Position numbers and translations under genes: made by a program
Notes under the pieces: generated by a model
The model's database searches: none
What the model was told of the DNA's origin: nothing
The model's input: only the letters and a program-made list of their open reading frames with translations
DNA from: a virus
IMG/VR virus record: IMGVR_UViG_3300006735_000171
Coordinates: 1-27,998 of that record
Strand: one strand, 5' to 3'
DNA: 27,998 bases
Shown here: positions 1-6,979 of the stretch, one piece after another
How positions within the stretch are numbered: the stretch's first letter is position 1
How the letters are laid out: every line of letters starts with the position of its first letter

Positions 1-844
1 GAACGTCTACTGATCTAGCATCTATAAGACTATTAACTTCTTGTTCAGTAAATCCTTTTTTTACTGCAAAGGTTTTAATTGATTGTTTCAATTTAAGACT
101 TTTGTTTGGATCATTCCAATCAGGAAGTCTTTGTGCCATTATTTCTTGCTGTCTAGCAAGTTCTTCTTGCCACTTAGTTTGTGCTTCTTGATGTTGTTTA
201 AGTTGAAGATTATTTTGTTCTTCTTGAACTAATCTTTTGTTTTCTTGAAGTTCTCTGTATTGATCTCTTTTGGTCATATATTCCATTGGATCATCTTCCT
301 TGAGTTTTGCCCAGTCAAAAGATTTAAACTCATTGAGTTTTTTATCTGCTTCGTCTGTAAATTGTTCAAGTTGAGAAATGTATCGCTGTCTTTCTTGCTG
401 AGTGGCAGCTAATTCTTCATCAGCTTTCTGCCTTTGTTCTGCTAATACTTGACTTTTTCGTGTGTAATCAGCTTGTCTTGAATAACCTGAACGAAGCTCA
501 TCGAGGGTAACCTCAACATCTTTACCATCAACTTTGACAGTATATGTACTAGGTTCATCTAGTGCTTGTTCTTGGTCATTTTCAACTAAATCATCAGCAG
601 TCAATTCGTTAGAATCTTGTACTGGTTCTTCAACTGATTCGGTATTTTCCATTACCTGTTCAGAAGTATTATCCTCTACTTCTGTTTGCATTTCTTCCTC
701 TACAGGTTCTTCCGAAGCTGGAGCTTGTAATTGAGAAAGTAATGCTTCCTGTGCTGATGCAACATCAGTTACAGGAATTCCTTTATGTTTGCTTTCTTTT
801 GTTGGAATATTGTCTTGTGGAGTTGGTTTATTTAATTTAGCCAT
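1..844 (-). CDS. Scaffolding protein (partial, C-terminus off the left edge)
   Basis: The first 281 residues are visible and the frame stays open to the window edge. Residues 40-100 are very acidic (Glu/Asp-rich). They are followed by a conserved-looking segment, VDGKDVEVTLDELRSGYSRQ (about 105-124), and then a long Gln/Glu-rich coiled coil (130-240). An acidic N-terminus, the VTLDELR..Y.RQ..YTRKSQ motif and a helical remainder are typical of podovirus scaffolding proteins, which chaperone procapsid assembly and then leave. Position supports this: it lies downstream of TerL and portal in the same leftward operon, where the scaffold normally precedes the major capsid gene. The ATG at 844 overlaps the end of the previous gene by 8 nt. 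The family call is by pattern only. Confidence 0.8.
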   Translation of the reverse strand, partial: MAKLNKPTPQDNIPTKESKHKGIPVTDVASAQEALLSQLQAPASEEPVEEEMQTEVEDNTSEQVMENTESVEEPVQDSNELTADDLVENDQEQALDEPSTYTVKVDGKDVEVTLDELRSGYSRQADYTRKSQVLAEQRQKADEELAATQQERQRYISQLEQFTDEADKKLNEFKSFDWAKLKEDDPMEYMTKRDQYRELQENKRLVQEEQNNLQLKQHQEAQTKWQEELARQQEIMAQRLPDWNDPNKSLKLKQSIKTFAVKKGFTEQEVNSLIDARSVDV

Positions 845-1097
845 TTTTATTCTCCTTTCTTTCTTGTTCTAACAATTTTCCATTTTCCATAGTATTTATT
901 AAAACTTGTTTAAATTTTAATGCAGCAATTTGTTGATGATAAAGAGATTCTCTAATATCTTTATCTTCAGATTTCGTTGATATCCATTGTTGGTAACCAT
1001 CATTTAATATTTGATTAAAAGCATTTACTATTAATGGATTTTCTAAAATATTTTCTGCGTCTTGACCATCTCTGATCTGTTCTTCTTTAGTCGTCAT
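837..1097 (-). CDS. Conserved phage protein, unknown function (86 aa)
   Basis: A soluble, mostly helical, acidic protein that starts MTTKEEQIRDGQDAENIL and has no membrane segment or cysteine. Proteins of this size with an IRDGQ.AE..L start and a central RESLY segment are, as I recall them, found next to scaffold genes of P22-like and marine podoviruses, but I cannot assign a role. The start ATG at 1097 has a good ribosome site (AGGAGAAAATA) inside the end of the preceding gene, with an 11-nt overlap. It overlaps the scaffold start by 8 nt, so it is probably translated in step with capsid genes and may be an assembly or minor virion factor. Confidence 0.75.
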   Translation of the reverse strand: MTTKEEQIRDGQDAENILENPLIVNAFNQILNDGYQQWISTKSEDKDIRESLYHQQIAALKFKQVLINTMENGKLLEQERKENKNG

Positions 1098-1263
1098 TAT
1101 TTTCTCCTAACTGTTTGATTCTATCTGATACATAATCAGGTATAGTTATTCTCCCAGCGAGATATCCTCTCATTCGATTAGCAGGTATGCCAGTCTTATT
1201 AAATATCTCATTGATAGAAATTCTGTTTTTTAATAAAAAATTTTGTAATTGTTTATTATTCAA
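1087..1263 (-). CDS. Small helix-turn-helix (Cro/XRE-like) protein, 58 aa
   Basis: Translation from a TTG at 1263 gives a 58-residue protein. Residues 16-50 (ISINEIFNKTGIPANRMRGY, then LAGRITIP..VSDRIKQL) look like the helix-turn-helix of small XRE/Cro repressors: a helix ending in a turn at TGIP, then a recognition helix RMRGYLAGR. No ATG lies upstream in frame. The TTG overlaps the TGA of the preceding gene in a TTGA junction, the same arrangement as the HNH gene at 14338. It overlaps the next gene by 11 nt. A DNA-binding regulator inside a capsid operon is unusual; it could be an autoregulator or a structural protein with an accidental resemblance. The reading frame is convincing, the fold less so. 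Confidence 0.6.
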   Translation of the reverse strand: MNNKQLQNFLLKNRISINEIFNKTGIPANRMRGYLAGRITIPDYVSDRIKQLGENNDD

Positions 1264-1385
1264 CCAAGTTTTCCATTCCTAGTTTTTTTTAAAACTCCTC
1301 TGCCCATAAGAACATCGGCACGAGTTACTTTTCCATCTTTGTTTAAGTCAGGAAAAGATTTTTTCTTTTTATTTTTTTTCATCAT
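1260..1385 (-). CDS. Small basic protein with an EF-hand/dockerin-like Ca-binding loop (41 aa)
   Basis: A 41-residue protein with a lysine-rich start (MMKKNKKKK) followed by a complete calcium-loop pattern, DLNKDGKVTRAD (residues 13-24), with D at 1, N at 3, D at 5, G at 6 and D at 12 of the loop. The sequence continues VLMGRGVLKK. Small podovirus proteins with this FPDLNKDGKVT.AD pattern are familiar from marine phages, but their function is not known to me. It starts inside the end of the previous gene (ATG at 1385, or the in-frame ATG at 1382) and ends in the TTGA junction with the next gene. A divalent-cation-dependent structural or decoration role is only a guess. Confidence 0.7.
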   Translation of the reverse strand: MMKKNKKKKSFPDLNKDGKVTRADVLMGRGVLKKTRNGKLG

Positions 1386-1552
1386 GATCTTGCTACCTTC
1401 TTTGCTCTTGCAGATAAATCTTTGAAATGAACAACAGGTTTCGATGTTTTGCCGTGTGTCTTGCCTGTATGAATTTGACCATTAGGCATTTTATGAACAT
1501 TTCCTGTAAACTCTTTGCCAGTTTTAAAATAATGTTTAGTTCCTTTAGCCAT
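1382..1552 (-). CDS. Small basic His/Lys-rich phage protein (56 aa)
   Basis: A 56-residue basic protein with many His and Lys and the pattern HKMPNG..HTGKTHGKTSK (residues 20-38), then VHFKDLSARAKK. Similar HTGKTH.KTSK...H..DLS proteins occur, as I recall them, in podovirus structural operons, with no established function. The ATG at 1552 shares a base with the TAA of the 18-aa gene (TAATG), indicating coupled translation. It overlaps the following EF-hand gene by 4 nt. The high Lys/His content would suit DNA or polyanion binding inside the virion, but this is inferred from composition only. Confidence 0.7.
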   Translation of the reverse strand: MAKGTKHYFKTGKEFTGNVHKMPNGQIHTGKTHGKTSKPVVHFKDLSARAKKVARS

Positions 1553-1608
1553 TAGCACTTGCCCTTGCCTTTGCCCTTTTTACCTTTCTTGTATTTTTTT
1601 CCATACAT
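1552..1608 (-). CDS. 18-aa Lys/Gly-rich micropeptide
   Basis: A short frame encoding MYGKKYKKGKKGKGKGKC. It has its own strong ribosome site (AGGAGAAATACT before the ATG at 1608) and ends in a TAATG junction with the next gene, so it fits the tiling of the operon exactly. It is almost entirely Lys, Gly and Tyr with a C-terminal Cys, so it would be a highly cationic peptide. There is no domain to recognise. The alternative is that it is only a translated leader for the 56-aa gene. Confidence 0.5.
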   Translation of the reverse strand: MYGKKYKKGKKGKGKGKC

Positions 1609-1618
1609 AGTATTTCTC

Positions 1619-1825
1619 CTAAAATAAATTTAATATCTCTTGCATGTTATTGCTTAGAAGTGCAAATACAATGACTGCTCCATAAACAATATACTTAAAC
1701 CTAAATATCTCAATCTTTACATCTCGCATATCTTTTTCAATATGTTGCAAATGATTATTCTTAATATCACTTATATCTTTTTTGATGATTTCGATTTCTA
1801 AATTAAGTTCGTTTAAGTCTTTCAT
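1619..1825 (-). CDS. Small coiled-coil protein with a C-terminal membrane helix (XhlA-like)
   Basis: A 68-residue protein. Residues 1-42 form an amphipathic, charged coiled coil, and residues about 45-60 (YIVYGAVIVFALL) form a single hydrophobic helix near the C-terminus. The layout of a soluble coiled coil followed by a tail-anchoring helix matches the hemolysin XhlA family of phage membrane proteins, some of which assist lysis. It begins in an ATGA overlap with the 53-aa gene. Sitting among capsid genes, it could be a lysis helper or a membrane-associated assembly factor. The membrane helix is clear; the family call is tentative. Confidence 0.65.
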   Translation of the reverse strand: MKDLNELNLEIEIIKKDISDIKNNHLQHIEKDMRDVKIEIFRFKYIVYGAVIVFALLSNNMQEILNLF

Positions 1826-1983
1826 GCTAGTGGCAACTTTTTACGTTTTGGATAAGTATTAAGTGCAATAGCTACTGCTTGTTTTTGAGGTTTACCTTCT
1901 TTTTTTAATGTCTTAATTTTTTTTGATATTAATTTACCTCTACTTGTTTTGCTGTAATCAGGTTTATATTTAGGATATGCCAT
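1822..1983 (-). CDS. Small basic protein, DUF6496-like (53 aa)
   Basis: A 53-residue lysine-rich protein. Residues 25-42, KTLKKEGKPQKQAVAIAL, match the EGKPQKQAVAIAL signature that recurs in small phage and bacterial proteins of the DUF6496 type. The function of the family is unknown; a nucleic-acid-binding role is plausible from its charge. The ATG at 1983 overlaps the portal stop codon (TAATG), and the TGA overlaps the next start (ATGA), so it is translationally coupled on both sides. I recognise the motif but cannot confirm the family without a profile search. Confidence 0.7.
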   Translation of the reverse strand: MAYPKYKPDYSKTSRGKLISKKIKTLKKEGKPQKQAVAIALNTYPKRKKLPLA

Positions 1984-4037
1984 TAGGTCGGCCCTATTCC
2001 TATAGGTCTATTTTGCACAGCTTCAAGAGCAAGTTCTTGTTCGTTAAGTTCAAGTTGTGATTTTTTAATTTCTAAGTCTTTATTTTTAAGTGCTAGATTT
2101 ACAGCAGCTTCTTCTTGTTTAAGTTTTAACTCTTGTGCCTTAATTTGTGTTTCAATCTCTAATTCTTTAGCTTGTAGTTGTAATTTTTGTAATTCAACCT
2201 GTGCTTTTTGTTGTTGTACTTTTTCTTCAATAGATGGTTGTGGTGGTTGAGGTGGTGGCATCATTTGTGGATTAGATACAAACATATCTGAGTTTTTATA
2301 TCCTGATTGTGCAACAAATTCACTTACTGCATTATATATATTTTGTGGTGTAACAAGTGATCCCATAGCACCATTTTGTATTAATCCTTGCATGATATTC
2401 ATAATACTGCTCATTGTTTGCATTTTGCTTTGCTGTGAGCCACTTCCTACACCAACATTTACAGTACAATTTAATCTATCTTTCCATTTGCTAGGATCTA
2501 TAGGTACAAATCTATTATTTAAAAATACTATTTTTTCTCTATCTTCGTATCTTTGCACTAATTCATATATACATCTAAACACATCTTTGATTCCTGTTTC
2601 AGCAAATATACGAGCAATTAACTCAGTTCTTTGCATAGCTGACTCTGTTGCTGCTGAGATTGCACCACTAGTTACATGAGATGTTAATACATCAGGATTA
2701 AGTCCTTGCGTCATTTTAGATACCCCTGATCTTTCTTCTCTTACTTGATCTAGATATCGAACCATATTGAAAGCATCAGGTGATATTTGTGGTGTCGGTA
2801 AGGGTGTTACTGCACCTGGTGCTCTCATTCTGACTATTCCACCTGGCCTTGATGTAAGCAAATCATCTAACTCTACTTGTCCTGCAAGAACTGCATACCT
2901 TGCATTATTAGTTAAATACATATTATCGAGTATATTTCTAACTATTGTAGATTTAATTAACTGTATGTCTTTGACTGTATCAGCAACTGACATGCCATAA
3001 AACTTATGAGGTATCGGTAAAGGACATATTGTTGAAAATGGTATATATTCAATCTCTACATTTTCAAGTATTTCATTACCACCTTTAGTAATTTTTCTTA
3101 ACTCTGCAATACCATCGCCATCAAAATCAATATGTGCATAACATTCGTCTAACCATATTTGCCTATTTGCACCTGAACCTTCGTCAGGTGGTATTGCGTC
3201 ATCATCGTAGCTAAATCTTGCAAGTCTTTCTTCATTATATTCAGCTTGTGATTGAGAATAGCTTGGCATATTTTTTACAATTTTAGGATCATATCCTTCT
3301 AAAATTAAATCACTTACTGATTTTTTTACTCTATGACAAATAAATTGTGCAGTATGTATATCAACTGCTCTCCTTGATATTAAAAATTCTTCAGGTGGGA
3401 CAGCAACAACTTTAACCTGTCCACTTGTTTTTGTTCTTTTTGCTTTCAAAGCATGGCTTACAATTTCAGGACTAACCATCATGCCATTTTCATCTAATTG
3501 AGCTTCTTGTATTTGTGTTTCTGTGTGTTCTAAAACTTCAAGTTCATCATTAGCTAATACTGCTTGATATTCAATCTCTGTAAGATTTTCATAATGTTCA
3601 GTAGATACTTCAGTTTTTTCTTCCCAATAATGCTTTACAATACCTGTTTTGCTAATAAGTGCATCTTTAAACACATCGTATAGGACTTTAAAACCATTGT
3701 TTTGCCTGTTAAATACATAGTTTACATAATCAGTAGCTTGTTGTGCCATTTGCACATCTTCAGGGCCTTGTGGCTCAAATTCAGCTATATTGTTATGAGT
3801 TGTAAAAATACGCATAAGACTTGGCATAATATACTCAACAGTATCTCTAACATCAGTTGTTACAATTTCTGATCTGCCATCTATCTCATTACCAAATTTT
3901 TCTCCAAGATAATACTTCATATTGTCCTCTCTTTGTCCTGAGAGTTCACTATTCATATGTCCTGTGGCTTGTTCTATTTCTTGAGATAATTTTGATGCTA
4001 ATTCATCTTCAGTCATTTTTTTTGGTTTTTTTGCCAT
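1983..4037 (-). CDS. Portal protein, P22-like (podovirus)
   Basis: A 684-residue protein from the ATG at 4037 (MAKKPKKMTEDELASK), preceded by AAGGGATCAA. An in-frame ATG 13 codons upstream has no better ribosome site. The portal forms the dodecameric ring at the capsid vertex through which TerL pumps DNA. The N-terminal half carries the pattern typical of P22-type portals: a repeated R..N..YY.G segment (GQREDNMKYYLGEKFGNE), SEIVTTDVRDTVEYIMPSLM (about 45-65), and FKDALISKTGIVKHYWEE (about 120-138). The last 100 residues are a Gln/Lys/Glu-rich coiled coil corresponding to a barrel or crown extension. The length fits P22-type portals (about 700). It follows TerL in the same operon. Confidence 0.9.
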   Translation of the reverse strand: MAKKPKKMTEDELASKLSQEIEQATGHMNSELSGQREDNMKYYLGEKFGNEIDGRSEIVTTDVRDTVEYIMPSLMRIFTTHNNIAEFEPQGPEDVQMAQQATDYVNYVFNRQNNGFKVLYDVFKDALISKTGIVKHYWEEKTEVSTEHYENLTEIEYQAVLANDELEVLEHTETQIQEAQLDENGMMVSPEIVSHALKAKRTKTSGQVKVVAVPPEEFLISRRAVDIHTAQFICHRVKKSVSDLILEGYDPKIVKNMPSYSQSQAEYNEERLARFSYDDDAIPPDEGSGANRQIWLDECYAHIDFDGDGIAELRKITKGGNEILENVEIEYIPFSTICPLPIPHKFYGMSVADTVKDIQLIKSTIVRNILDNMYLTNNARYAVLAGQVELDDLLTSRPGGIVRMRAPGAVTPLPTPQISPDAFNMVRYLDQVREERSGVSKMTQGLNPDVLTSHVTSGAISAATESAMQRTELIARIFAETGIKDVFRCIYELVQRYEDREKIVFLNNRFVPIDPSKWKDRLNCTVNVGVGSGSQQSKMQTMSSIMNIMQGLIQNGAMGSLVTPQNIYNAVSEFVAQSGYKNSDMFVSNPQMMPPPQPPQPSIEEKVQQQKAQVELQKLQLQAKELEIETQIKAQELKLKQEEAAVNLALKNKDLEIKKSQLELNEQELALEAVQNRPIGIGPT

Positions 4038-4161
4038 TTGATCCCTTTCTTTGTAATTTTTGCAATTTTTCTTCAAGATTATTTAGCTTAATTTCAATGT
4101 CTTGTATTCTAAAAGCCATTTGAGTAGGTGTTGTTGCTAATGTTGGTTTTTCGTCTGTCAT
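4009..4161 (-). CDS. 50-aa coiled-coil protein overlapping the portal start
   Basis: A 50-residue frame, MTDEKPTLATTPTQMAFRIQ followed by a heptad-rich helix (DIEIKLNNLEEKLQKLQ) and a basic tail. It fills the 138-nt space between the 107-aa gene and portal and overlaps the first 29 nt of portal in another frame. The ribosome site is weak (A-rich), with a 14-nt gap from the upstream stop. The tidy tiling and protein-like composition support a real gene; the product is too short to classify. It could also act as a translational coupler for portal. Confidence 0.55.
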   Translation of the reverse strand: MTDEKPTLATTPTQMAFRIQDIEIKLNNLEEKLQKLQRKGSNGKKTKKND

Positions 4162-4175
4162 TATCTTTTACTTTT

Positions 4176-4499
4176 TTACTTTTGTGCAACAGTTTTGGAT
4201 TTTTTTCTTTTTTTAATTTCTTTTCTAATTTCATTTCTTATTTCATTTTCTTTTTTCTTAGAATAAAACTTATCTACTGCTTTTTCTGCGGCTATTCCTG
4301 ATCCTGCTCCTAAAATAAAGTTTTTATTTTTTATACTTCTTATGCTAGGTGGTTTTTTCCCTTGTCTAAGTTGTGATGTTAAATTTTGCCTTTTTTTAAA
4401 TAAACCACCTACACTTTTTGCGAGTAGTTCTCTTGCTTTTTTATTTTTAGCTAGAGCCAAACCTGCTCTTACTGCTAGTGGTATTAATGGTAATGCCAT
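4176..4499 (-). CDS. Basic phage protein, unknown (107 aa)
   Basis: It starts MALPLIPLAVRAGLALAKNKKARELLAKS, an Ala/Leu-rich amphipathic or weakly hydrophobic N-terminus. A Gly/Ala segment (FILGAGSGIAAEKAVD) and a strongly basic C-terminal helix (KKENEIRNEIRKEIKKRKK) follow. The ribosome site TAGGAGATAAAC is excellent. It lies immediately after TerL, between the terminase and portal genes. The basic charge and position suggest a DNA-contacting packaging or head-interior accessory protein, but no family is recognised. Confidence 0.7.
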   Translation of the reverse strand: MALPLIPLAVRAGLALAKNKKARELLAKSVGGLFKKRQNLTSQLRQGKKPPSIRSIKNKNFILGAGSGIAAEKAVDKFYSKKKENEIRNEIRKEIKKRKKSKTVAQK

Positions 4500-4508
4500 G
4501 TTTATCTC

Positions 4509-5927
4509 CTAAACTATTGCGACATCAGGGCCTAGAGTACCTTTTCTATTCCACTTTGATGTCTCTGTTGTACTGTGTCTTAAACTCATAACCCCATATC
4601 TTGTAGCAGACATAAGATCATCTTTAATTTTTACTAATTTTCCATCTTTACGATGATATAACCTATACTCTTGAAACCAATCATATAGGGTATTGAATAC
4701 TTTAAATCTACCTTGTTCCATACGAGTAAGCATTTCCATCAACCCTGCTTCAACACTATTACCACCTTTTTTCTCACCTAAAGCTGGTGGATTCTCAAAA
4801 TGAAAAGGCAACATATTGACATGAGCTGTACGATATTGCTCTGCTAGGGTAATCCCACTTCCTTTATCGTGTTGATAGCCATCATGTGGCCATGCTATAG
4901 GAATATAGTGTGAACCTTCTCTTTCGTTAATATGACTTGCATGATAATCAGGTGTCTGTTTAGACATCTTGTAGCAATCATAGATATAAACAATATCTTT
5001 ATCTCTATCCCAAGCAATCCAAACAACTGCTGTTGGGTGGTCATAGCCAAAGTCAAGACCTGCAATCCTAGAAAAGTGGTTGGGTATGGTAAATGGATCA
5101 CAGGTTAAGGTGTCCTCATCTATAGGGAATACTAACCCTGATCCAATCATTGGAACACCTTTTGATCTTAATTCTCTTTCATGTGGTGGTAGAGCAGATA
5201 AAATCTGTTCTTTCATGTCATCAGTTAAATGTTCAGCATCTTCCCAACCTGCTGTGATTAATGCCTGTCCTGATCTCAAATCAGAAGTAAAGTTTTGTAC
5301 CACCTCTGTCATACCTGATTCAGGTGTAAAAGTAAGATATACTTGTCCTTTTCTGTCAAGTGTCCTTGTTATACATTGAGAATAGATATCCTGTGGTGGT
5401 TCTTCATCTAGCCAAATAAGGTCTAAACTCTCACCCATAAACTTCTCAGCACCCATTTCATAAGCTTTAAAGGCAACCCTAGACCAACCACCTGTTCTAT
5501 GTTTTACAAGGACTGATGAGTGTGCATTGGGAACACCAGGTTTCCTTGTTGTTTCTCCAATGAGATGTTTAGGAATAGAACCCTTCCCTTTATCTCTTGG
5601 GTTGTCAGGTTGCCCAAATAATTCTCTTTGACAGATATCTCTAGTGGTTTCATTACTCGCACCACACACCCATGCTTTGATGGGTTTATCAAACTTCTTG
5701 CCAGTCCACCATTTAGGGTACAATCCTGTTAGATGTGCTGCCATCTCCATAGCTCCCACATAGGACTTACCTACCCTGTTTGCTGCCATGAGCAATCTTT
5801 GGTTAGATTCTAATCCTGCCTGATGAAAACTCTTTTGAAACTTATAGGGTTTGTAGTAATTTAATTTATTCTCCTCTCGCCTTTTTTTAAGTGTTGAGAG
5901 GATCTCTTGTACTTGTATCGTAGACAT
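4509..5927 (-). CDS. terL: Terminase large subunit (TerL)
   Basis: The 472-residue packaging motor: an ATPase that drives DNA into the prohead and a nuclease that cuts the concatemer. A variant Walker A, AANRVGKS, is at residues 48-55 and Walker B with catalytic Glu, LDLIWLDEEPP, at about 168-178. A coupling-type TFTPESG lies near 199-205. The C-terminal RNase H-like nuclease starts at GLDFGYDHPTA with an acidic D near 292 and a late Asp pair in KIKDDLMSATRYG. The length is normal for the family. The ATG at 5927 has no convincing Shine-Dalgarno, in contrast to most genes here; the next in-frame Met is inside Walker A, so this start is needed. TerS is not adjacent: it lies over 9 kb away at 15217. 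Confidence 0.95.
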   Translation of the reverse strand: MSTIQVQEILSTLKKRREENKLNYYKPYKFQKSFHQAGLESNQRLLMAANRVGKSYVGAMEMAAHLTGLYPKWWTGKKFDKPIKAWVCGASNETTRDICQRELFGQPDNPRDKGKGSIPKHLIGETTRKPGVPNAHSSVLVKHRTGGWSRVAFKAYEMGAEKFMGESLDLIWLDEEPPQDIYSQCITRTLDRKGQVYLTFTPESGMTEVVQNFTSDLRSGQALITAGWEDAEHLTDDMKEQILSALPPHERELRSKGVPMIGSGLVFPIDEDTLTCDPFTIPNHFSRIAGLDFGYDHPTAVVWIAWDRDKDIVYIYDCYKMSKQTPDYHASHINEREGSHYIPIAWPHDGYQHDKGSGITLAEQYRTAHVNMLPFHFENPPALGEKKGGNSVEAGLMEMLTRMEQGRFKVFNTLYDWFQEYRLYHRKDGKLVKIKDDLMSATRYGVMSLRHSTTETSKWNRKGTLGPDVAIV

Positions 5928-5941
5928 AGCTATCCAACTTC

Positions 5942-5970
5942 ATTATTGCCCTTTTTTAAACTCATGTCAA
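5942..5970 (-). promoter_or_regulatory. Candidate sigma70 promoter for the TerL-portal operon
   Basis: On the minus strand, TTGACA at 5970-5965 is followed by exactly 17 nt and then AATAAT at 5947-5942 (5 of 6 matches to the -10 box). Transcription would start near 5935, leaving a leader of about 8 nt before the TerL ATG at 5927, too short for a normal ribosome site. In AT-rich DNA chance matches occur, but a perfect -35 with ideal spacing at the head of a major operon is worth noting. Confidence 0.5.
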
Positions 5971-6384
5971 TAAGCTAGATTGAATGGTGCAATATTAGAT
6001 AATACTAATAGACTTAATATTCCCACCATAGTATGGATAGATATATATATACATGCCCTTTGGCTCGTGGGGGTTTTGGCTTTGATCGGCTAGAAAATAA
6101 AAGATTAAAGGCCATTAATGGTTATTTTATAGAGTTTTTATTGATTAGTAATAGGTAGATAGTAGTAGCATTGATTAAAGGGCTAGAAAATATATATATG
6201 AGAGTGTGAGAGTACAACAACGTTTTTAATTTACAGAATTAGAGGTTAATTGTCTAATGGTAAAGGCTTAATAAATGATATGTTTATTGATCTATCTATA
6301 TATATGTGCTTATCATAACAAGCCATTAGGAGTTATTGGCGACTTTATTTATTATTAGACTAGACAATAAAACTAGACAAGAAA
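5971..6384. other. Non-coding region upstream of TerL with short repeats
   Basis: More than 400 bp without a convincing reading frame on either strand, between the TerL operon and the terminator of the next operon. It holds a 12-bp direct repeat GGCTAGAAAATA (6088-6099 and about 6180-6191). Each copy lies beside a copy of GATTAAAGG (about 6103-6111 and 6173-6181), with the order swapped. There is also a perfect palindrome CCATTAATGG at 6112-6121, and two CTAGACAA boxes near 6360-6380. Such gaps beside terL commonly hold promoters or packaging-recognition sites, but nothing here identifies which. Confidence 0.5.
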
Positions 6385-6420
6385 AAACCCCCATATATTT
6401 CTATATGAGGGCTTTTTTTT
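6382..6420 (-). terminator. Rho-independent terminator, probably bidirectional
   Basis: An almost perfect 10-bp stem (6388-6397 with 6402-6411, one C/A mismatch) with a TTTC loop is flanked by six A on the left and eight T on the right. It would terminate transcription in either direction. It lies 8 nt beyond the stop of the leftward 79-aa gene, so its main use is probably to end the early leftward operon before the TerL control region. Confidence 0.8.
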
Positions 6421-6428
6421 ACTTATTA

Positions 6429-6668
6429 TTATTGATCTAATACAATTTCTTGTACTAACCATTGATATGATAATTTTTCTGATTTATTCGCATGATCGCA
6501 GAATTTATCAGCTAAACTTTCATTAATAAAAATGTGATGTTTATCACAAAAAATATTATCAATGTTTAGTACTTCATTATCTTTATTTTTTGATAATGAT
6601 ACTTGTATTACTGCATAATAAACAGATTTTTCTTTACTATCTGTAAGATTTTTAATTTTATCTAACAT
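6429..6668 (-). CDS. Unknown 79-aa protein, possibly leaderless mRNA
   Basis: A soluble mixed alpha/beta protein (MLDKIKNLTDSKEKSVYYAV, with IFCDKHHIFIN at about 39-49 and a second Cys-His pair CDHANK) and no recognised family. It is the last gene before a strong terminator. It has its own promoter candidate, and the upstream gene is cut off by a terminator-like hairpin, so it appears to be a single-gene unit. There is no Shine-Dalgarno before the ATG at 6668. The two Cys/His pairs could bind metal, but the spacing matches no finger that I know. Confidence 0.7.
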   Translation of the reverse strand: MLDKIKNLTDSKEKSVYYAVIQVSLSKNKDNEVLNIDNIFCDKHHIFINESLADKFCDHANKSEKLSYQWLVQEIVLDQ

Positions 6669-6674
6669 ATGAGT

Positions 6675-6703
6675 ATATTAAGACAAAATATCTTGATTGT
6701 CAA
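6675..6703 (-). promoter_or_regulatory. Candidate promoter of the 79-aa gene, start site at the ATG
   Basis: On the minus strand, TTGACA (6703-6698), a 17-nt spacer and TAATAT (6680-6675; 4 of 6 matches). The expected start of transcription falls at about 6668, the first base of the ATG. With no ribosome site present, the arrangement predicts a leaderless message. Confidence 0.5.
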
Positions 6704-6713
6704 ACAAATATAT

Positions 6714-6749
6714 AAAAAAAAGGCCTATTCAATGAAAAATAAGTCTTTT
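6714..6749 (-). terminator. Candidate leftward terminator after the 62-aa gene
   Basis: The arms 6718-6729 and 6738-6749 form a 12-bp stem (one mismatch, one G-U) with an 8-nt loop. It is followed leftward by a run of T from 6717 to 6714. It lies between the 62-aa gene and the independent promoter of the 79-aa gene, where a terminator would be expected. Confidence 0.5.
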
Positions 6750-6766
6750 ATAGTTATATATGGTTA

Positions 6767-6955
6767 TTAAATTAAGTTATTATTTGCATATTCTGATAGT
6801 TTTGTAGATATATCAGAATAATTATTTTCATTGATATTTTTACATAGTTTTTTAGCCAATTCCTTAAAACTATCATCTTCATATAAAGTATTAAAATCGC
6901 ATGTTGTTTGTGTTTCTACATCATTTATTACACAATTTATTAAAAAGTTTTTCAT
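6767..6955 (-). CDS. Unknown 62-aa protein
   Basis: A small acidic protein, MKNFLINCVINDVETQTTCD and a helical C-terminus ending SEYANNNLI. No family is recognised. Its last 10 codons and stop are duplicated almost exactly (32 of 33 bases) as non-coding DNA at 7409-7441, and its stop codon runs into half of a repeated intergenic linker. These are signs of local duplication or gene exchange. The ribosome site is modest (AGAAGTAATAAGACA). It is part of the tiny-gene array transcribed leftward from about 8500. Confidence 0.65.
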   Translation of the reverse strand: MKNFLINCVINDVETQTTCDFNTLYEDDSFKELAKKLCKNINENNYSDISTKLSEYANNNLI

Positions 6956-6979
6956 TGTCTTATTACTTCTCTTATATGC

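Noticed and set aside
2392-3000. Plus-strand open frames opposite the portal gene
   Set aside because: Ser/Leu/Ile-rich antisense shadows without ribosome sites; portal is well supported by motifs.
6037-6310. GATAGATATATATATAC and CTATCTATATATATGTG near 6040 and 6290 as another inverted repeat
   Set aside because: They contain similar words to the 9391 and 12460 repeats, but the arms match poorly and are 250 bp apart; simple TA-repeat background explains them.
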